From: Nitrososphaerota archaeon
GTDB taxonomy: Archaea; Thermoproteota; EX4484-205; JAAOZP01
Length of the DNA: 64,000 nt
Assembly: GCA_011605725.1 (NCBI GenBank)
Contig: JAAOZP010000017.1
Location: 124,001-188,000, forward strand
Direction: 5' to 3'
Part shown: piece by piece, positions 44,574 through 54,520 of the stretch
Layout of the letters: each line of letters begins with the position of its first letter
Position numbering within the stretch: position 1 is the first letter of the stretch
Made by a program: the position numbers and the translations under genes
The notes under the pieces: model-generated
Database searches by the model: none
What the model was told of the DNA's origin: nothing
What the model saw: the letters and a program-made list of their open reading frames with translations, nothing else

Positions 44574-45638
44574 TCAACCTCCCCATACTCTAACCCTTGG
44601 ATCCAGAAACGCGTAAACAATATCGAGTGTTAAGACAGTTAGGGTTAACAGCCAAGCGTAAATCGCTACTTCTCCCACTATAACCGGTGGATCCGGGTAA
44701 GAAAGGGCTGCTGACAAGAGCCTACCTAAACCAGGCCAGTCGAAAACGGTTTCTGTTATTATGGCACCGCCCCAGGAGCCGATAATAGCTAGAGATAGCC
44801 CTGTTACTATCGATGGTAACGTCGGCCTTAACACATAACCCATATCCACCTGCCTGGGTGGGAGGCCTTTAGCCTTAGCCACCTCCACGTAATCCTCGGT
44901 TGAGAATATAAGGAAGAAAGTCCTGTTAGAATATATTCCCAGGAACAACCCAGCTATTATCCAAGAAAGCATAGGCAATACCATGTGCTTCAAAACAGAC
45001 AGGAAGTATATAAGTGGGTCCTTGGGCGGAGGATAATCCACTAGTCCCCCTGGAGGAAGCACATGCAGCCAAGTGTAGAAGATCAGTATTAAAAATATTC
45101 CATATACCCATCCTGGTATTACGGAGGTTGGAGCCAGTGCCGCTATTACCCTGTCTATTTTTGAACCGTATTTTCTAGCTATGAGTAGGCCACCTAGAAG
45201 GTTCGTGAAAAAATTGATGATGGTCACAGTTGTGAAGAGCATGATTGTTTGAGGCAGCCTCTCCAGTATTATCAGCCTCACCTGCTTCGACCCGCTGTCG
45301 CTAGTCAGGTAGAGGGCTGTCCCCAGATCCAGGGTTAACGCATTCTTCAAGTGGTAGAGGCTTCTTATTAAGAACGGCGTGTTAAGACCTCTAGCCTCCA
45401 ATGCGGACTGGTATAGGCTGTCTATGATCTTCTGCCTTTCAGAAGCGGTAAGACCCTGGTAAGCCGGATTGTTCCTGACGTTCATCGTGATGCTCATCAT
45501 GAGGTCCGACTTAACCATCTCATCTATAAGACCCCCAAAGTTGGCAAGCAAGATGGATATGTATACAGCAATTACGAGGCTTATAAGCAGTAAAACCGTT
45601 CTCTTAGCCACGAACTTTAAGAATCCTTTTGGAATCAT
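44574..45638 (-). CDS. oppB: ABC transporter permease (OppB type)
   Basis: 354 residues with six TM helices: N-terminal FLKFVAKRTVLLLISLVIAV, core from about residue 120, and the EAA loop DYVEVAKAKGLPPRQVDMGY. ITETVFDWPGLGRLLSAAL is a classical OppB/DppB motif. It pairs with OppC in the membrane. Two bases separate it from oppC. Confidence 0.93.
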   Translation of the reverse strand: MIPKGFLKFVAKRTVLLLISLVIAVYISILLANFGGLIDEMVKSDLMMSITMNVRNNPAYQGLTASERQKIIDSLYQSALEARGLNTPFLIRSLYHLKNALTLDLGTALYLTSDSGSKQVRLIILERLPQTIMLFTTVTIINFFTNLLGGLLIARKYGSKIDRVIAALAPTSVIPGWVYGIFLILIFYTWLHVLPPGGLVDYPPPKDPLIYFLSVLKHMVLPMLSWIIAGLFLGIYSNRTFFLIFSTEDYVEVAKAKGLPPRQVDMGYVLRPTLPSIVTGLSLAIIGSWGGAIITETVFDWPGLGRLLSAALSYPDPPVIVGEVAIYAWLLTLTVLTLDIVYAFLDPRVRVWGG

Positions 45639-45710
45639 TGATTATGGGTCACCCTGCTCCATTTTTCCAGAAGGAGAAAAAAGAAGGGGATAAAAACTTT
45701 TCTGTGTACT

Positions 45711-48158
45711 CTACTTCTTTTTCCTTCTTAACAATAGGACTGCAGCTATGGCGATGACCAGGATGACCACGACTATCCCGATTACTGCTTCATACCACAT
45801 TCTGAACACGGCTCTAATAGTGTGAGGCTTGTCCGTAGTGACCGTGATGGATGCGGATGCCCCCTTCTCCTCCCCGTCGACAACCCATTTTTCGAGGACG
45901 CTAAGGAAGCCGGGTTTAGCCGTTATCGTCACTGTTTCACGCCCGAAGTACCCGTGTGAACCAGGCTCAGGGTCAGTTGTTCCGCTTCCCTCCACGGAGA
46001 TCACGAGCTCACGCTGCAAAAGCTTTCTGAATGGTTTCAGGACCGCGGTGTGCGCCGTTATGTCAGCAGTCTCCAAATAGTAGGGACCGGCACCAACCCA
46101 GAAGTGCTTATACTTAGCATACCAGTTTTTCAAAGCGTTGTACCTTGCCCTAGCCTCCTCCGCAGTGATGTATTTACTGTTAAGCTCCTTGAAAGGTATG
46201 TAGCCCTCAGTTATAGCTTCATCCACCATTTGAGACAGGATTTGCAGGCTTGGACCGGCTATGTAGTTCATCCATTCAACATTGTTCTTTAGAGCCTTGT
46301 CCTGGCCGAAGGCAAGGAGGCCTTTCTCCTCAGCCTTAACGCCTATCGCAGTGGTATGCCATGGTCCAGCCAAGCCGACGTAAGCGCTGGCTATTAGCTC
46401 AGCATCCATGTTCGTGTAGTCAGTGTACCATTCTATCTTCAACGGGTGCTCGCTCACGATCCTCCACGCTTTGAAAACCTCCCTCCAGGACTCGAATGAT
46501 CCTACATAAGCCTCGTCGTAAAGCGCACTTTTGTTACTAGCCCTCTCAAAGTTGATAGGCCAGCTCCAAACCCAGTCGGCGAGACTCATAACCGTTCCAT
46601 CATGGTATTCAAACTTGCCAATGATGTCCTCGTACTCTGCAACTATCTTAACCTTCGCCTTAGTCACTCCGGCTTCCCCAGCAGTCACAACCTTCTTCTT
46701 TTCAACATCCCAAGCATACCAAGCGTCTGAAGGTATAGTAACGCTGTCCACGAAATTCAGAGTCAGCCAGTTTTTACTCTCAGGATTCTGGAAAGTCAGA
46801 AGGCCTTTTTCAGCCTCTATCGTAACGCTTTTTACGAAGCCCGTGGGTATTGGAAGCCCACTCTTAGGATGACTTAGAAAAGCAGGCATGCCGGTGGCTG
46901 AGCTCACCATACCGTCGTATATCCAGTTAGAACCAGCTATCGGGTTCCACGCGTCCCCGGTCAACACGTCTGAGCTACCTATTTTCACTGTTCCACCCGT
47001 CTTCCCTCCACGGTTCAACGTGAATGCCCATATTCCAACCCAGTAGCCTCCGGAGTAGTCGGCTATAGCGTTTATTTCCTTCCTCCTGACCCATGCTGCA
47101 GTCTGGTCTACGAGCCAGACTCTCACAGAGTCTTGAAGCGCAAGTTCGAAAGCCTTTTTCATCCATGCTGTCCTTTCATCTATAGTGGTGAACTTCTTTT
47201 CAGCAAGCTTATCAGCAAGCTCGCTGAACTCTGGGGAAGGCTTGTAAGAGGCCCATAGCGGGCTGATTGAAGCCATGCCTGACTTAGGACTGTAGAAGAA
47301 CTGGAAGTTGTCTGAATCATCTCTCGACACTACTGTAGTCACCCAGCCGCCAGTGTATATGTGCCACTTCCCTTCAGCAGGATTGCCTCTCATCCATATG
47401 GGTGAGGCTTCTCTCGAAGTCTTGTACATCCTCTCCACGGTGAACCCGAGCTTCTCCAATTGCCCTGAAACATAGTCTCCTATCTGCCTCCTCCTGTCTT
47501 CAGTCCTTATGACGAATTTCAGGACGATCGGCTCACCCTTATATAGCCATTTTCCATCTTTATACTCTACACCCGGCTCCTTCGACAACTCGTCGAATAT
47601 AGTCTGCTTAGCCTTTTCGAAGTTGTACGCATATTTAGTCTCAATGCTTTTTATCACATCCTTATGTCTCTCGTAGTCTGGAAAACCGTTGCAGACGGGG
47701 ACATACTTAGGTATAGCAAGGCCGCCCATGATCTCGTCAACTATATACTGCCTGTCTACAAGCATGTTCATGGCTTCCCTTATCTTAGGGTTGTAGAACG
47801 GGTTGAACTTGCCGTCAAGCGTTGTAGGACCAACAGGGTTAAAGGTAAGTTCATTGTATAAGCCGTATGAGAAAGCGTATGTTAGTGCTGCCGATTCCCG
47901 TACCCTTCTGAAAAGCACCGGGTCGCCTATATCCTTAAAGTAGATGTCCATATCCCCCTTCTCCATCATTTCAACGGCTTTAGCTGCATCCGCCACTGGG
48001 AAGAAGACCACCTCGTCGAACCACCCGTAGTTATAGATCGGAAGCTCTTCCTGCGCAGAAGTGAAAGTGACGATTGGGGCTAGAGCCTGAGAGAGCATTA
48101 GAAGCATTAGGATGGATGCTATGCATACTGTTATCTTGTTTTCTGAACCCCGTATCAT
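45711..48158 (-). CDS. oppA: ABC transporter substrate-binding protein, family 5, membrane-anchored
   Basis: 815 residues, longer than the typical 500-600. Signal peptide about 1-35, then the SBP family 5 fold (FNPFYNPKIREAMNMLVDRQ is the family signature). A beta-type domain near 730-775 (TVTITAKPGFLSVLEKWVVD) precedes a C-terminal TM helix (about 782-808) ending RRKKK, so the protein is anchored in the archaeal membrane. It captures peptides or oligosaccharides for the importer. First gene of the operon. Confidence 0.9.
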   Translation of the reverse strand: MIRGSENKITVCIASILMLLMLSQALAPIVTFTSAQEELPIYNYGWFDEVVFFPVADAAKAVEMMEKGDMDIYFKDIGDPVLFRRVRESAALTYAFSYGLYNELTFNPVGPTTLDGKFNPFYNPKIREAMNMLVDRQYIVDEIMGGLAIPKYVPVCNGFPDYERHKDVIKSIETKYAYNFEKAKQTIFDELSKEPGVEYKDGKWLYKGEPIVLKFVIRTEDRRRQIGDYVSGQLEKLGFTVERMYKTSREASPIWMRGNPAEGKWHIYTGGWVTTVVSRDDSDNFQFFYSPKSGMASISPLWASYKPSPEFSELADKLAEKKFTTIDERTAWMKKAFELALQDSVRVWLVDQTAAWVRRKEINAIADYSGGYWVGIWAFTLNRGGKTGGTVKIGSSDVLTGDAWNPIAGSNWIYDGMVSSATGMPAFLSHPKSGLPIPTGFVKSVTIEAEKGLLTFQNPESKNWLTLNFVDSVTIPSDAWYAWDVEKKKVVTAGEAGVTKAKVKIVAEYEDIIGKFEYHDGTVMSLADWVWSWPINFERASNKSALYDEAYVGSFESWREVFKAWRIVSEHPLKIEWYTDYTNMDAELIASAYVGLAGPWHTTAIGVKAEEKGLLAFGQDKALKNNVEWMNYIAGPSLQILSQMVDEAITEGYIPFKELNSKYITAEEARARYNALKNWYAKYKHFWVGAGPYYLETADITAHTAVLKPFRKLLQRELVISVEGSGTTDPEPGSHGYFGRETVTITAKPGFLSVLEKWVVDGEEKGASASITVTTDKPHTIRAVFRMWYEAVIGIVVVILVIAIAAVLLLRRKKK

Positions 48159-48186
48159 TTTCTCATCATAAATGGGCCTCCTGAGG

Positions 48187-48198
48187 TATTTTATAAAG
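48187..48198 (-). promoter_or_regulatory. TATA box of the Opp operon
   Basis: Minus-strand CTTTATAAAATA centred 35 bases before the ATG at 48158, predicting a leader of about 9 bases. Confidence 0.55.
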
Positions 48199-48257
48199 GT
48201 TTCTAGGGCAATTATAAAAAAATGTGTAGCATTTATAAGGAATAGAGGTTTACATCA

Positions 48258-49127
48258 TCAAACTCTCAACCCATGCAGCAAGCTCCTCAAGGCCTCAAGC
48301 TGGTTAACCTCAATGCACATGTATTCCGCAGCAGATCTTAAGGCAACGCCAGTTTTTTCAGCCTCCTCATACAGTTCTCCGAAATACTTCCTCCACTCCA
48401 AGTCCCGCAGAAGATGATGGTCGAGGATCATGATGGATGGACTTACCTGGCTTATTATCCTCCTGATGTTTCTCATGCTTGCCTCAAGCTGTTCCTCCGT
48501 AAGGTTTAGACCAAGCATATAGGTGGATGGGCCATCTATGTAAATCGTGCCGGGCCTCTTCCCTATGACGAACCTAACCTGATAGTCCAGGGGGAAGCCC
48601 TGCACGTCGCTCGTGAAAAGGAAACTGTCGGCAGAATCCTTGACGCTGAGCTCAACCACGTAGCCGAGCTGACTATCAGGGCCGTGGGGAACCGGGTTTG
48701 AAAACTCAAGCCTAGTTCCACCGAACAAATATTCCTTGCCGTCGGCAACCATAACCCGAGACGCGATCGGCCTGATCTTATCGAGAAACACTGATGCCCT
48801 TCTCCTCTGGCTGAAGTTTATCATGTTCTCCGGATCCTTAACTATGATTATTCTCCCCCCATAGATCTCCTCGAGAAACCTTGTTGAACTATGATGATCA
48901 TAATGATAGTGCGTCACTACAATGACTTCACACTCCTCTGCTGCAGAGGCTATTCGCTCCCAGCATTCTTCCAGGAGACTGAGCTCTTTCGGGTGCGGTG
49001 GAAGCCCGTATCTTCGAGGCGCGACGGCGGCAGCAGGGTCTATCATCAGCTTCAGGTCTCTAGTTTCAACAAGCGTAGCCATGCTTCTAACGCCCATCGA
49101 GTCGAAGCAGATCGGGTTTATCTTCAA
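48258..49127 (-). CDS. UPF0282-type metallo-beta-lactamase-fold hydrolase
   Basis: 289 residues from TTG 49127; the opening ICFDSMGVRSMATLVETRDLK is the conserved UPF0282 N-terminus, so the TTG is preferred to the ATG ten codons in. Metal site VTHYHYDHHSS, then PHGPDSQLGYV and LFTSDVQGFP (third Asp), DGPSTYMLG, and LDHHLLRD near the end. Substrate unknown. Transcribed alone. Confidence 0.85.
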   Translation of the reverse strand: MKINPICFDSMGVRSMATLVETRDLKLMIDPAAAVAPRRYGLPPHPKELSLLEECWERIASAAEECEVIVVTHYHYDHHSSTRFLEEIYGGRIIIVKDPENMINFSQRRRASVFLDKIRPIASRVMVADGKEYLFGGTRLEFSNPVPHGPDSQLGYVVELSVKDSADSFLFTSDVQGFPLDYQVRFVIGKRPGTIYIDGPSTYMLGLNLTEEQLEASMRNIRRIISQVSPSIMILDHHLLRDLEWRKYFGELYEEAEKTGVALRSAAEYMCIEVNQLEALRSLLHGLRV

Positions 49128-49220
49128 TCCTCTGTTCTGATTGCTCTACGACTTTAATAAAACTTTTAAGAGATATAAATCAGAATAACGCGGCCGGCTT
49201 CTAACAGCTATCCTATTTTT

Positions 49221-49523
49221 TTACTCTGCGCCTTTAACCCACTTTGAGAAGTCCAGAGCCCTCTTTAAAACGCCTTTCTTAACTAGGGAACAGTATACTT
49301 CCCTACCCTTCTTAACGGTTTTAACCAAGCCAGCGTTCTCAAGAATCCTGATGTGGTATGACACTGTGGGCTGGGAGAGGTTGAACTTCTCCACGATGCC
49401 TGTTATCATCATGCTCTCGCCCTCTATTATAGAGAGTATTCTGAGCCGGGTTGGGTCAGCCAGTGCCTTGAACACCTTAGCCGCATGCTTGAATGCCTCC
49501 TCATCCTCCTTTTTAATTGACAA
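49221..49523 (-). CDS. ArsR-family winged-helix transcription factor
   Basis: About 100 residues from TTG 49523; a TTG at 49547 is open but lies upstream of the transcript start predicted from a TATA box at 49553-49563. FKALADPTRLRILSIIEGESM, the recognition helix KFNLSQPTVSYHIRILENAG and VKKGREVYCSL wing are ArsR features. No cysteine pair for metal sensing is present. It lies just downstream of the hydrogenase genes and could regulate them or the neighbouring hydrolase; this is inference from position. Confidence 0.88.
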   Translation of the reverse strand: MSIKKEDEEAFKHAAKVFKALADPTRLRILSIIEGESMMITGIVEKFNLSQPTVSYHIRILENAGLVKTVKKGREVYCSLVKKGVLKRALDFSKWVKGAE

Positions 49524-49657
49524 TTCTATATCGTTAATAAATCCCAAAGATTAATATATAAATCTTTTGGATGCTACTTAACGGATAGAAAATACTGATA
49601 AAACCTTTCTAAAGGCTTAAAAATAGGCTTAAGTTAAATATTTAAAAGAAGCTATTA

Positions 49658-51088
49658 TCAGCCTCTTACGAGTTCACCTATAAGCCTGTTTTCAGAGTCG
49701 TAGAGCAGGACTCTAAGAGGCATTTCACCTATGGCATGGGTTGCGCAGCTTAGGCAAGGATCTAGAGCACGCACAACAGCCTCAACCCTGTTCAGCATCC
49801 CCTCGCTGAGGCTCCTGCCGTTAACGTATTTTTTAGCAACCTGGGTCACAGCCTTGTTGAAAGCAAGATTATTGTTAACAGTGGCAATTATCAGGTTAAC
49901 CCAGCTTATCCTACCTTGCTCATCAACCTTGTAATGATGGATCAGGGTTCCTCTAGGGGCTTCGATAACCCCTATGCCTTCCCTCCTGTTAAGAGAGGCT
50001 TTAGCCTGAACGTTCACGTCTAAAACTTCAGGATCCCGCAGGATCTCCTCAGCCTTCTCAACGCAGTGGACTATTTCAATCAGGCGGGCGTAGTGGTACA
50101 TGAAGGTGTTTTGAACAACCCCGTTGCCCCCTAGTTTCTTAAAATCCTTGTGAAGGTCGTCTGCAAGCCTTGTGCCGCAGCGTGAGGAAACGTTAAGCCT
50201 AGCCAGCGGGCCAACCCTGTAAACGCCGCCAGGGTAGCCTGCAGGCTTATAGTATGGGAACTTCATGTAGGACCAGTCTTCAACAGCCTCCCCGATGTAC
50301 TCGAAGTATTTAGAAGGATCAAGCTGGTCTGCCACTATCTTTCCATCTGGACTCATTATTCTTATTCTTCCATCGTAATGCTCGAGTCCACCGTCCTGCG
50401 TGACTAGGCCCATGTAGTAGGTTGGAAAATCGCCGAAGTTTTCAACATCCTTATTAAGGCTTTCAAGTGTCTTAGTGAAGATCGAGATCGCGTTTAAAGC
50501 GATCTCAATAGCTTTAGGAGTTTCGGAGAGGATTGCGTCAGCCTTCTCCTTGGAAAGTGGTGTTTTAACGCCACCCGGGAGGATCCAGTCGCTCGAGTGA
50601 ATCCTCCTGCCTGCGAGGCTTTCAATAATGCGCTGCCCGAATTTCCTAAGCCACACTCCCTGCTTAGCGATCTCAGGATATTTTTCAGCAAGGCCGAGAA
50701 TGTTCCTTTTAGACGGGTCTGAATCCATGCCGAGCAGGAAGTCTGGAGAAGAAAGGTAGAAGAAGCTTAAAGCGTGCGACTGTATTATTTGACCCATATG
50801 CATCAGCCTACGTAGCAAGACAGCTGTTCTAGGTGTTTCAACCGCAACAAGGTTATCGCATGCCTTAGCAGAAGCCAGAAGGTGGCTTACTGGGCATATG
50901 CCGCATATTCTTGAAGTAATACCCGGCATCTCGTAGAACGGCCTGCCTTCGCAGAATTTTTCAAACCCTCTGAAATCCGTAACATGGAACCTGGCCTCTC
51001 TGACTGAACCGTCGTCGTTAAGATGTATAGTTATCTTCGCATGCCCCTCTATCCTGGTGACGGGGTTAACAACAATCTCCCTAACCAT
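49658..51088 (-). CDS. hoxH: [NiFe] hydrogenase large subunit, HoxH type (group 3d-like)
   Basis: 476 residues. N-terminal NiFe motif RICGICPVSH (L1) and C-terminal DPCLSCATH (L2) supply four Ni/Fe-binding cysteines. A tail after the L2 histidine (AIGEMPLRVLLYDSENRLIG...) would be clipped by a maturation endopeptidase. The opening VREIVVNPVTRIEGHAKI is typical. With HoxY it splits or makes H2, exchanging electrons with NAD(H) via HoxEFU. Last gene of a five-gene minus-strand operon. Confidence 0.92.
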   Translation of the reverse strand: MVREIVVNPVTRIEGHAKITIHLNDDGSVREARFHVTDFRGFEKFCEGRPFYEMPGITSRICGICPVSHLLASAKACDNLVAVETPRTAVLLRRLMHMGQIIQSHALSFFYLSSPDFLLGMDSDPSKRNILGLAEKYPEIAKQGVWLRKFGQRIIESLAGRRIHSSDWILPGGVKTPLSKEKADAILSETPKAIEIALNAISIFTKTLESLNKDVENFGDFPTYYMGLVTQDGGLEHYDGRIRIMSPDGKIVADQLDPSKYFEYIGEAVEDWSYMKFPYYKPAGYPGGVYRVGPLARLNVSSRCGTRLADDLHKDFKKLGGNGVVQNTFMYHYARLIEIVHCVEKAEEILRDPEVLDVNVQAKASLNRREGIGVIEAPRGTLIHHYKVDEQGRISWVNLIIATVNNNLAFNKAVTQVAKKYVNGRSLSEGMLNRVEAVVRALDPCLSCATHAIGEMPLRVLLYDSENRLIGELVRG

Positions 51089-51104
51089 TTTTCAAACCAT
51101 CCTC

Positions 51105-51638
51105 CTAACCATACTTGAACCTGCCCTCTAAAACAGGAGCCCTGCCTTCGAGAAGCTCGTTTAAAACCTGACTTATCAATTCAGCGTTAGGCGGACATCC
51201 TGGAACATAAACGTCAACCTTAACAACCTCGTTCAAAGCAAGAACCCTCTTCAGGAGCCTAGGCACCTGCTCCGGAACACCCTGGTTAAGACTCGCGTTT
51301 TCAACGTATGCTCTCTTCAAAACCTCTTCATCACCGTTTCTCAAACTGTTTCTCAAAGCCGTCACATTCCCGTTTACAGCGCAGTCCCCGAGGGCTACTA
51401 GAATCCTGCTGTTTCTCCTAATCTTTTTCAGAAGCTGAAGCTGCTCCTCGTTTCCAACCGCACCCTCAACAAGCGTTACGTCAACGTTCTCAGGAAAATC
51501 CTTAACGTCAGCGATCGGACTGTAGACAAGCTCCGCCTTTCCAGCTAACTCAAGAATCTTCTCATCCTGGTCGAGAAAGGACATGTGGCACCCCGAGCAG
51601 CCGCTCAGCCAGACCGTCGCCAGCCTAATTTTAGCCAA
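51105..51638 (-). CDS. hoxY: [NiFe] hydrogenase small subunit, HoxY type
   Basis: 177 residues, the short small-subunit form with a single proximal 4Fe-4S cluster: WLSGCSGCHMSF, ALGDCAVNGN and YVPGCPPNAEL give the four cysteines. No medial or distal cluster domain is present, as expected for HoxY. A TTG at 51638 directly follows the hoxU stop. Confidence 0.9.
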   Translation of the reverse strand: MAKIRLATVWLSGCSGCHMSFLDQDEKILELAGKAELVYSPIADVKDFPENVDVTLVEGAVGNEEQLQLLKKIRRNSRILVALGDCAVNGNVTALRNSLRNGDEEVLKRAYVENASLNQGVPEQVPRLLKRVLALNEVVKVDVYVPGCPPNAELISQVLNELLEGRAPVLEGRFKYG

Positions 51639-52358
51639 CTACTTCTCACTCCTCCTCTCCATTATGAATGAGACAAGATCCTTCTTCTTAACCTCTGAAA
51701 GAGGCTTACCCTTAACGTAGAGTGCTCCAACCGGGCATGATGCGGAGCATTTTCCGCAGGAGGTGCAGGACCGTGAGAAACCCCAGTTTTCATCAAGGTC
51801 GAAAATAACCTTAGAATTCTTGCCCCTGAGCATCAGGTCCAAGGTGTGCACGCCCTCAACCTCGTCGCAAACCCTGATGCAGCGCGTGCAAAGTATGCAC
51901 CTGTTAGGGTCGTACGCGAACCTCTCGTGAGTAAGGTCAACCTCGTAATCCGTCCACTCCCTGTCAACCCTAAGATGGTCGACACCCAGCTCAGTAGCAA
52001 GCTGCTGCAGCTCGCAGCTCCCGTTGGCCACGCAAACCGAGCAGACATGAGGCCTCTCAGCCAAGAGAAGCTCCACCGCCCATCTCCGGTAGCGCCTAAG
52101 CTTCTCGGAATCCGTAACCACCTCCATGCCGCCTGTAACAGGCGTGACGCATGAGGCGAAGACCCTGGGAGAGCCCTTCAGTTCAACCACGCAGACCCTG
52201 CATCCGCCGAATGACGAGACTCCTTCAAGATAGCATAGAGCTGGAATATACAGCCCGTTCCTTCTCGCAGCCTCAAGAATAGTCTCTCCTTCTTTAGCAG
52301 TAACCTTCTTACCGTCTATGGTGAGCTCTACAGGCTTACTCAACTCCACCACCTCCAC
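51639..52358 (-). CDS. hoxU: HoxU-type iron-sulfur diaphorase subunit (NuoG N-terminus-like)
   Basis: 239 residues. 2Fe-2S ligands CYLEGVSSFGGCRVC and a later Cys in ASCVTPV; HxC3-type cluster around RPHVCSVCVANGSCEL; two 4Fe-4S motifs CILCTRCIRVCDEVEG and CTSCGKCSASCPVG. It passes electrons between HoxF and HoxY. GTG start at 52358, overlapping hoxF by 23 bases. Confidence 0.9.
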   Translation of the reverse strand: MEVVELSKPVELTIDGKKVTAKEGETILEAARRNGLYIPALCYLEGVSSFGGCRVCVVELKGSPRVFASCVTPVTGGMEVVTDSEKLRRYRRWAVELLLAERPHVCSVCVANGSCELQQLATELGVDHLRVDREWTDYEVDLTHERFAYDPNRCILCTRCIRVCDEVEGVHTLDLMLRGKNSKVIFDLDENWGFSRSCTSCGKCSASCPVGALYVKGKPLSEVKKKDLVSFIMERRSEK

Positions 52359-53988
52359 TGTTCCCGAAACATTTGCCTGCGGGACACCTCTTCTCTACAA
52401 GGTGCGCAATATACTCGTCCCTAAAGTACCTGAGCGTCGTCAGAGTCGGGTTTGGCGCTGTCTGACCTAGGCCGCATAGGCTGGCCTCCTTAATGAACTC
52501 GCATAATTCCTCAACCTTTGAGAAGTCTTCAACACTCCCTTCCCCGCGCGTGAACCCGTCTAGAACCTTGTAAAGCTTGTAAAGACCAGCCCTACAGGGA
52601 GTACATTTCCCGCATGACTCGTCCACGCAGAACTCTGTGAAGAACTTTGCTGTGTCAACCATGCATGACGTGTCGTCAAGCACAACTATCCCGCCTGAGC
52701 CCATTATGGCACCCGCCTTAGTCAGAGACTCGTAGTCTATCGGGAGGTCGAGAAGCTGCTCGGGCAGGAATCCTCCTGAGGGCCCGCCTACCTGAACAGC
52801 CTTGAAACGCCTACCTGGCGCGACGCCCCCGCCTATGTCGAACACAACCTCCCTCAGAGTAATCCCCATGGGCACTTCGATCAAGCCAGGGTTGTTAACC
52901 TTGCCGGTGAGAGAGAAGCATTTCGTCCCAGTGCAGTTCTTGGAGCCTATGCTTGAGAACCATTCACTACCCTTAAGCAGTATTACTGGAACATTAGCCA
53001 GAGTCTCAACGTTGTTTATCAAAGTAGGCTTCCCCCAGAGGCCTGACTGCGCGGGATACGGGGGCCTAGGCCTAGGCATGGCTCTACGTCCCTCTATCGA
53101 TGCCAGTATCGCTGTCTCCTCACCCGCTACGAACGCTCCCGCGCCCAGCCTCAGCTCAACGTCGAAGCTGAAGGAAGTCTCGAAAATATTGTCGCCAAGC
53201 ACACCCATACTCCTCGCAGCTTCAATAGCCTTCTTAAGAGTCTGAACAGCCAACGGGTATTCGCTGCGCACATATATGTAGCCCTTTTGAGAGCCCACGG
53301 CGTAGGCGGCTATCGCCATTCCCTCCAGAATCGCATGTGGATCAGCCTCGGCTAGAGTACGGTTCGCGAAAACACCTGGGTCACCCTCATCCAAGTTCGC
53401 TATAACGTATTTCGGCGACCCTGGTGCTCTAGCAACATACCTCCATTTCAAGCCTGTCAGGAAGCCGGCTCCACCACGCCCCTTCAACCCGCTTAAAGCA
53501 ACCTCTTCAATCACACCCTGTGGAGTCATCCTGGTTAAAGCCTTGAGCAGCGCGTAATACCCGCCTACAGCAATATAATCTTCTATTCTTAAAGGATCTA
53601 TTTTACCAGCGTTTCTTAAGACGATCCTCAGCTGCTTCTTGAAGAAGGCTTCATTACCGTAGAGCATGCTTTTAACAGGCCTGCCGCCGACAATATGCTC
53701 CTTAACTATCTCCCTAGCCTTTTCAGGAGTAACGTTCTGATAAAGATAGTCACCCGGCTCCACGAGAACAGCCGGCGCTAGGGAACAAGTACCAACACAG
53801 CCCGTTCTCGCAACGTAACACTCCTCCTCAACCCCGAATTCCCTCACAGCATCCTTGAAGGCGCTTAAAACCTTTAAAGACCCGAAAGGCATGCAGCCGC
53901 TTGAGCAGCAAACGTTTATCCTGTACCTGTAGGACTTGCGAAGCTCAGACTCTTTCTGAGCGAGGCTGCGAAGCTCATCTGGCTTCAA
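52336..53988 (-). CDS. hoxF: HoxF-type NADH-binding diaphorase subunit (NuoF-like)
   Basis: 550 residues. An N-terminal thioredoxin-like 2Fe-2S domain (INVCCSSGCMPFG, TGCVGTCSLAP), then GRGGAGFLTGLKW and NLDEGDPGVFANR (NADH and FMN sites), and the 4Fe-4S motif SCGKCTPCRAGLYKL with the trailing cysteine in EASLCGLGQTAPNP. It oxidises or reduces NAD(P)(H). TTG start at 53988, overlapping hoxE by 14 bases. Confidence 0.93.
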   Translation of the reverse strand: MKPDELRSLAQKESELRKSYRYRINVCCSSGCMPFGSLKVLSAFKDAVREFGVEEECYVARTGCVGTCSLAPAVLVEPGDYLYQNVTPEKAREIVKEHIVGGRPVKSMLYGNEAFFKKQLRIVLRNAGKIDPLRIEDYIAVGGYYALLKALTRMTPQGVIEEVALSGLKGRGGAGFLTGLKWRYVARAPGSPKYVIANLDEGDPGVFANRTLAEADPHAILEGMAIAAYAVGSQKGYIYVRSEYPLAVQTLKKAIEAARSMGVLGDNIFETSFSFDVELRLGAGAFVAGEETAILASIEGRRAMPRPRPPYPAQSGLWGKPTLINNVETLANVPVILLKGSEWFSSIGSKNCTGTKCFSLTGKVNNPGLIEVPMGITLREVVFDIGGGVAPGRRFKAVQVGGPSGGFLPEQLLDLPIDYESLTKAGAIMGSGGIVVLDDTSCMVDTAKFFTEFCVDESCGKCTPCRAGLYKLYKVLDGFTRGEGSVEDFSKVEELCEFIKEASLCGLGQTAPNPTLTTLRYFRDEYIAHLVEKRCPAGKCFGNSGGGGVE

Positions 53989-54493
53989 CCATCTCAGCCC
54001 CCATGGCAGATTTCACTTTTCTCAACACGTCTTCTGGAGTAGCTTTCCCGATTACTTCTCCGTCGACGATAGCGTTAGGAGCCATTGCACACGCCCCGAT
54101 GCATCTTGTTACGAAAAGCGAGAGTCTTCCGTCGCTAGTGGTTCCCCCACGTTTAAGGTTAAACTCCCTCTCTATGGTTGAAACAATGTTCTCAGCACCC
54201 TTAACATAGCAGGCTGTCCCCATGCAAACCGTCACGACGTGCATACCAGGCTTCTTCAGCTTGAAAAGGTTGTAGAATGTTGCAACACCGTAGACGTGGC
54301 TCGGGGGAAGACGGAGCTGTCTTGAAATATGCTGTAGAAGATCTTTATCCAAATAACCGTAGAGCTCCTGAGCAGTATGGAGAATCTCCAGTAGAGCATC
54401 CTTACTATACTGATGCTGTTTAATAGCTGCTTCAAGCATCTGGAGGCGCCGATCGCTTTTCACACCGGTTTGCTGACCCCCTGAATTAGGCAT
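53975..54493 (-). CDS. hoxE: HoxE-type diaphorase subunit (NuoE-like)
   Basis: 172 residues. A helical N-terminal bundle and a thioredoxin-like 2Fe-2S domain: VTVCMGTACYVKGAE and VTRCIGACAMAPNAIVDG give the four cysteines. It caps HoxF electron transfer. First gene of hoxEFUYH, with its own promoter facing the hydBGDA promoter. Confidence 0.92.
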   Translation of the reverse strand: MPNSGGQQTGVKSDRRLQMLEAAIKQHQYSKDALLEILHTAQELYGYLDKDLLQHISRQLRLPPSHVYGVATFYNLFKLKKPGMHVVTVCMGTACYVKGAENIVSTIEREFNLKRGGTTSDGRLSLFVTRCIGACAMAPNAIVDGEVIGKATPEDVLRKVKSAMGAEMVEAR

Positions 54494-54520
54494 TACACAG
54501 CCGTCGAAGGGGCCTTTAGA

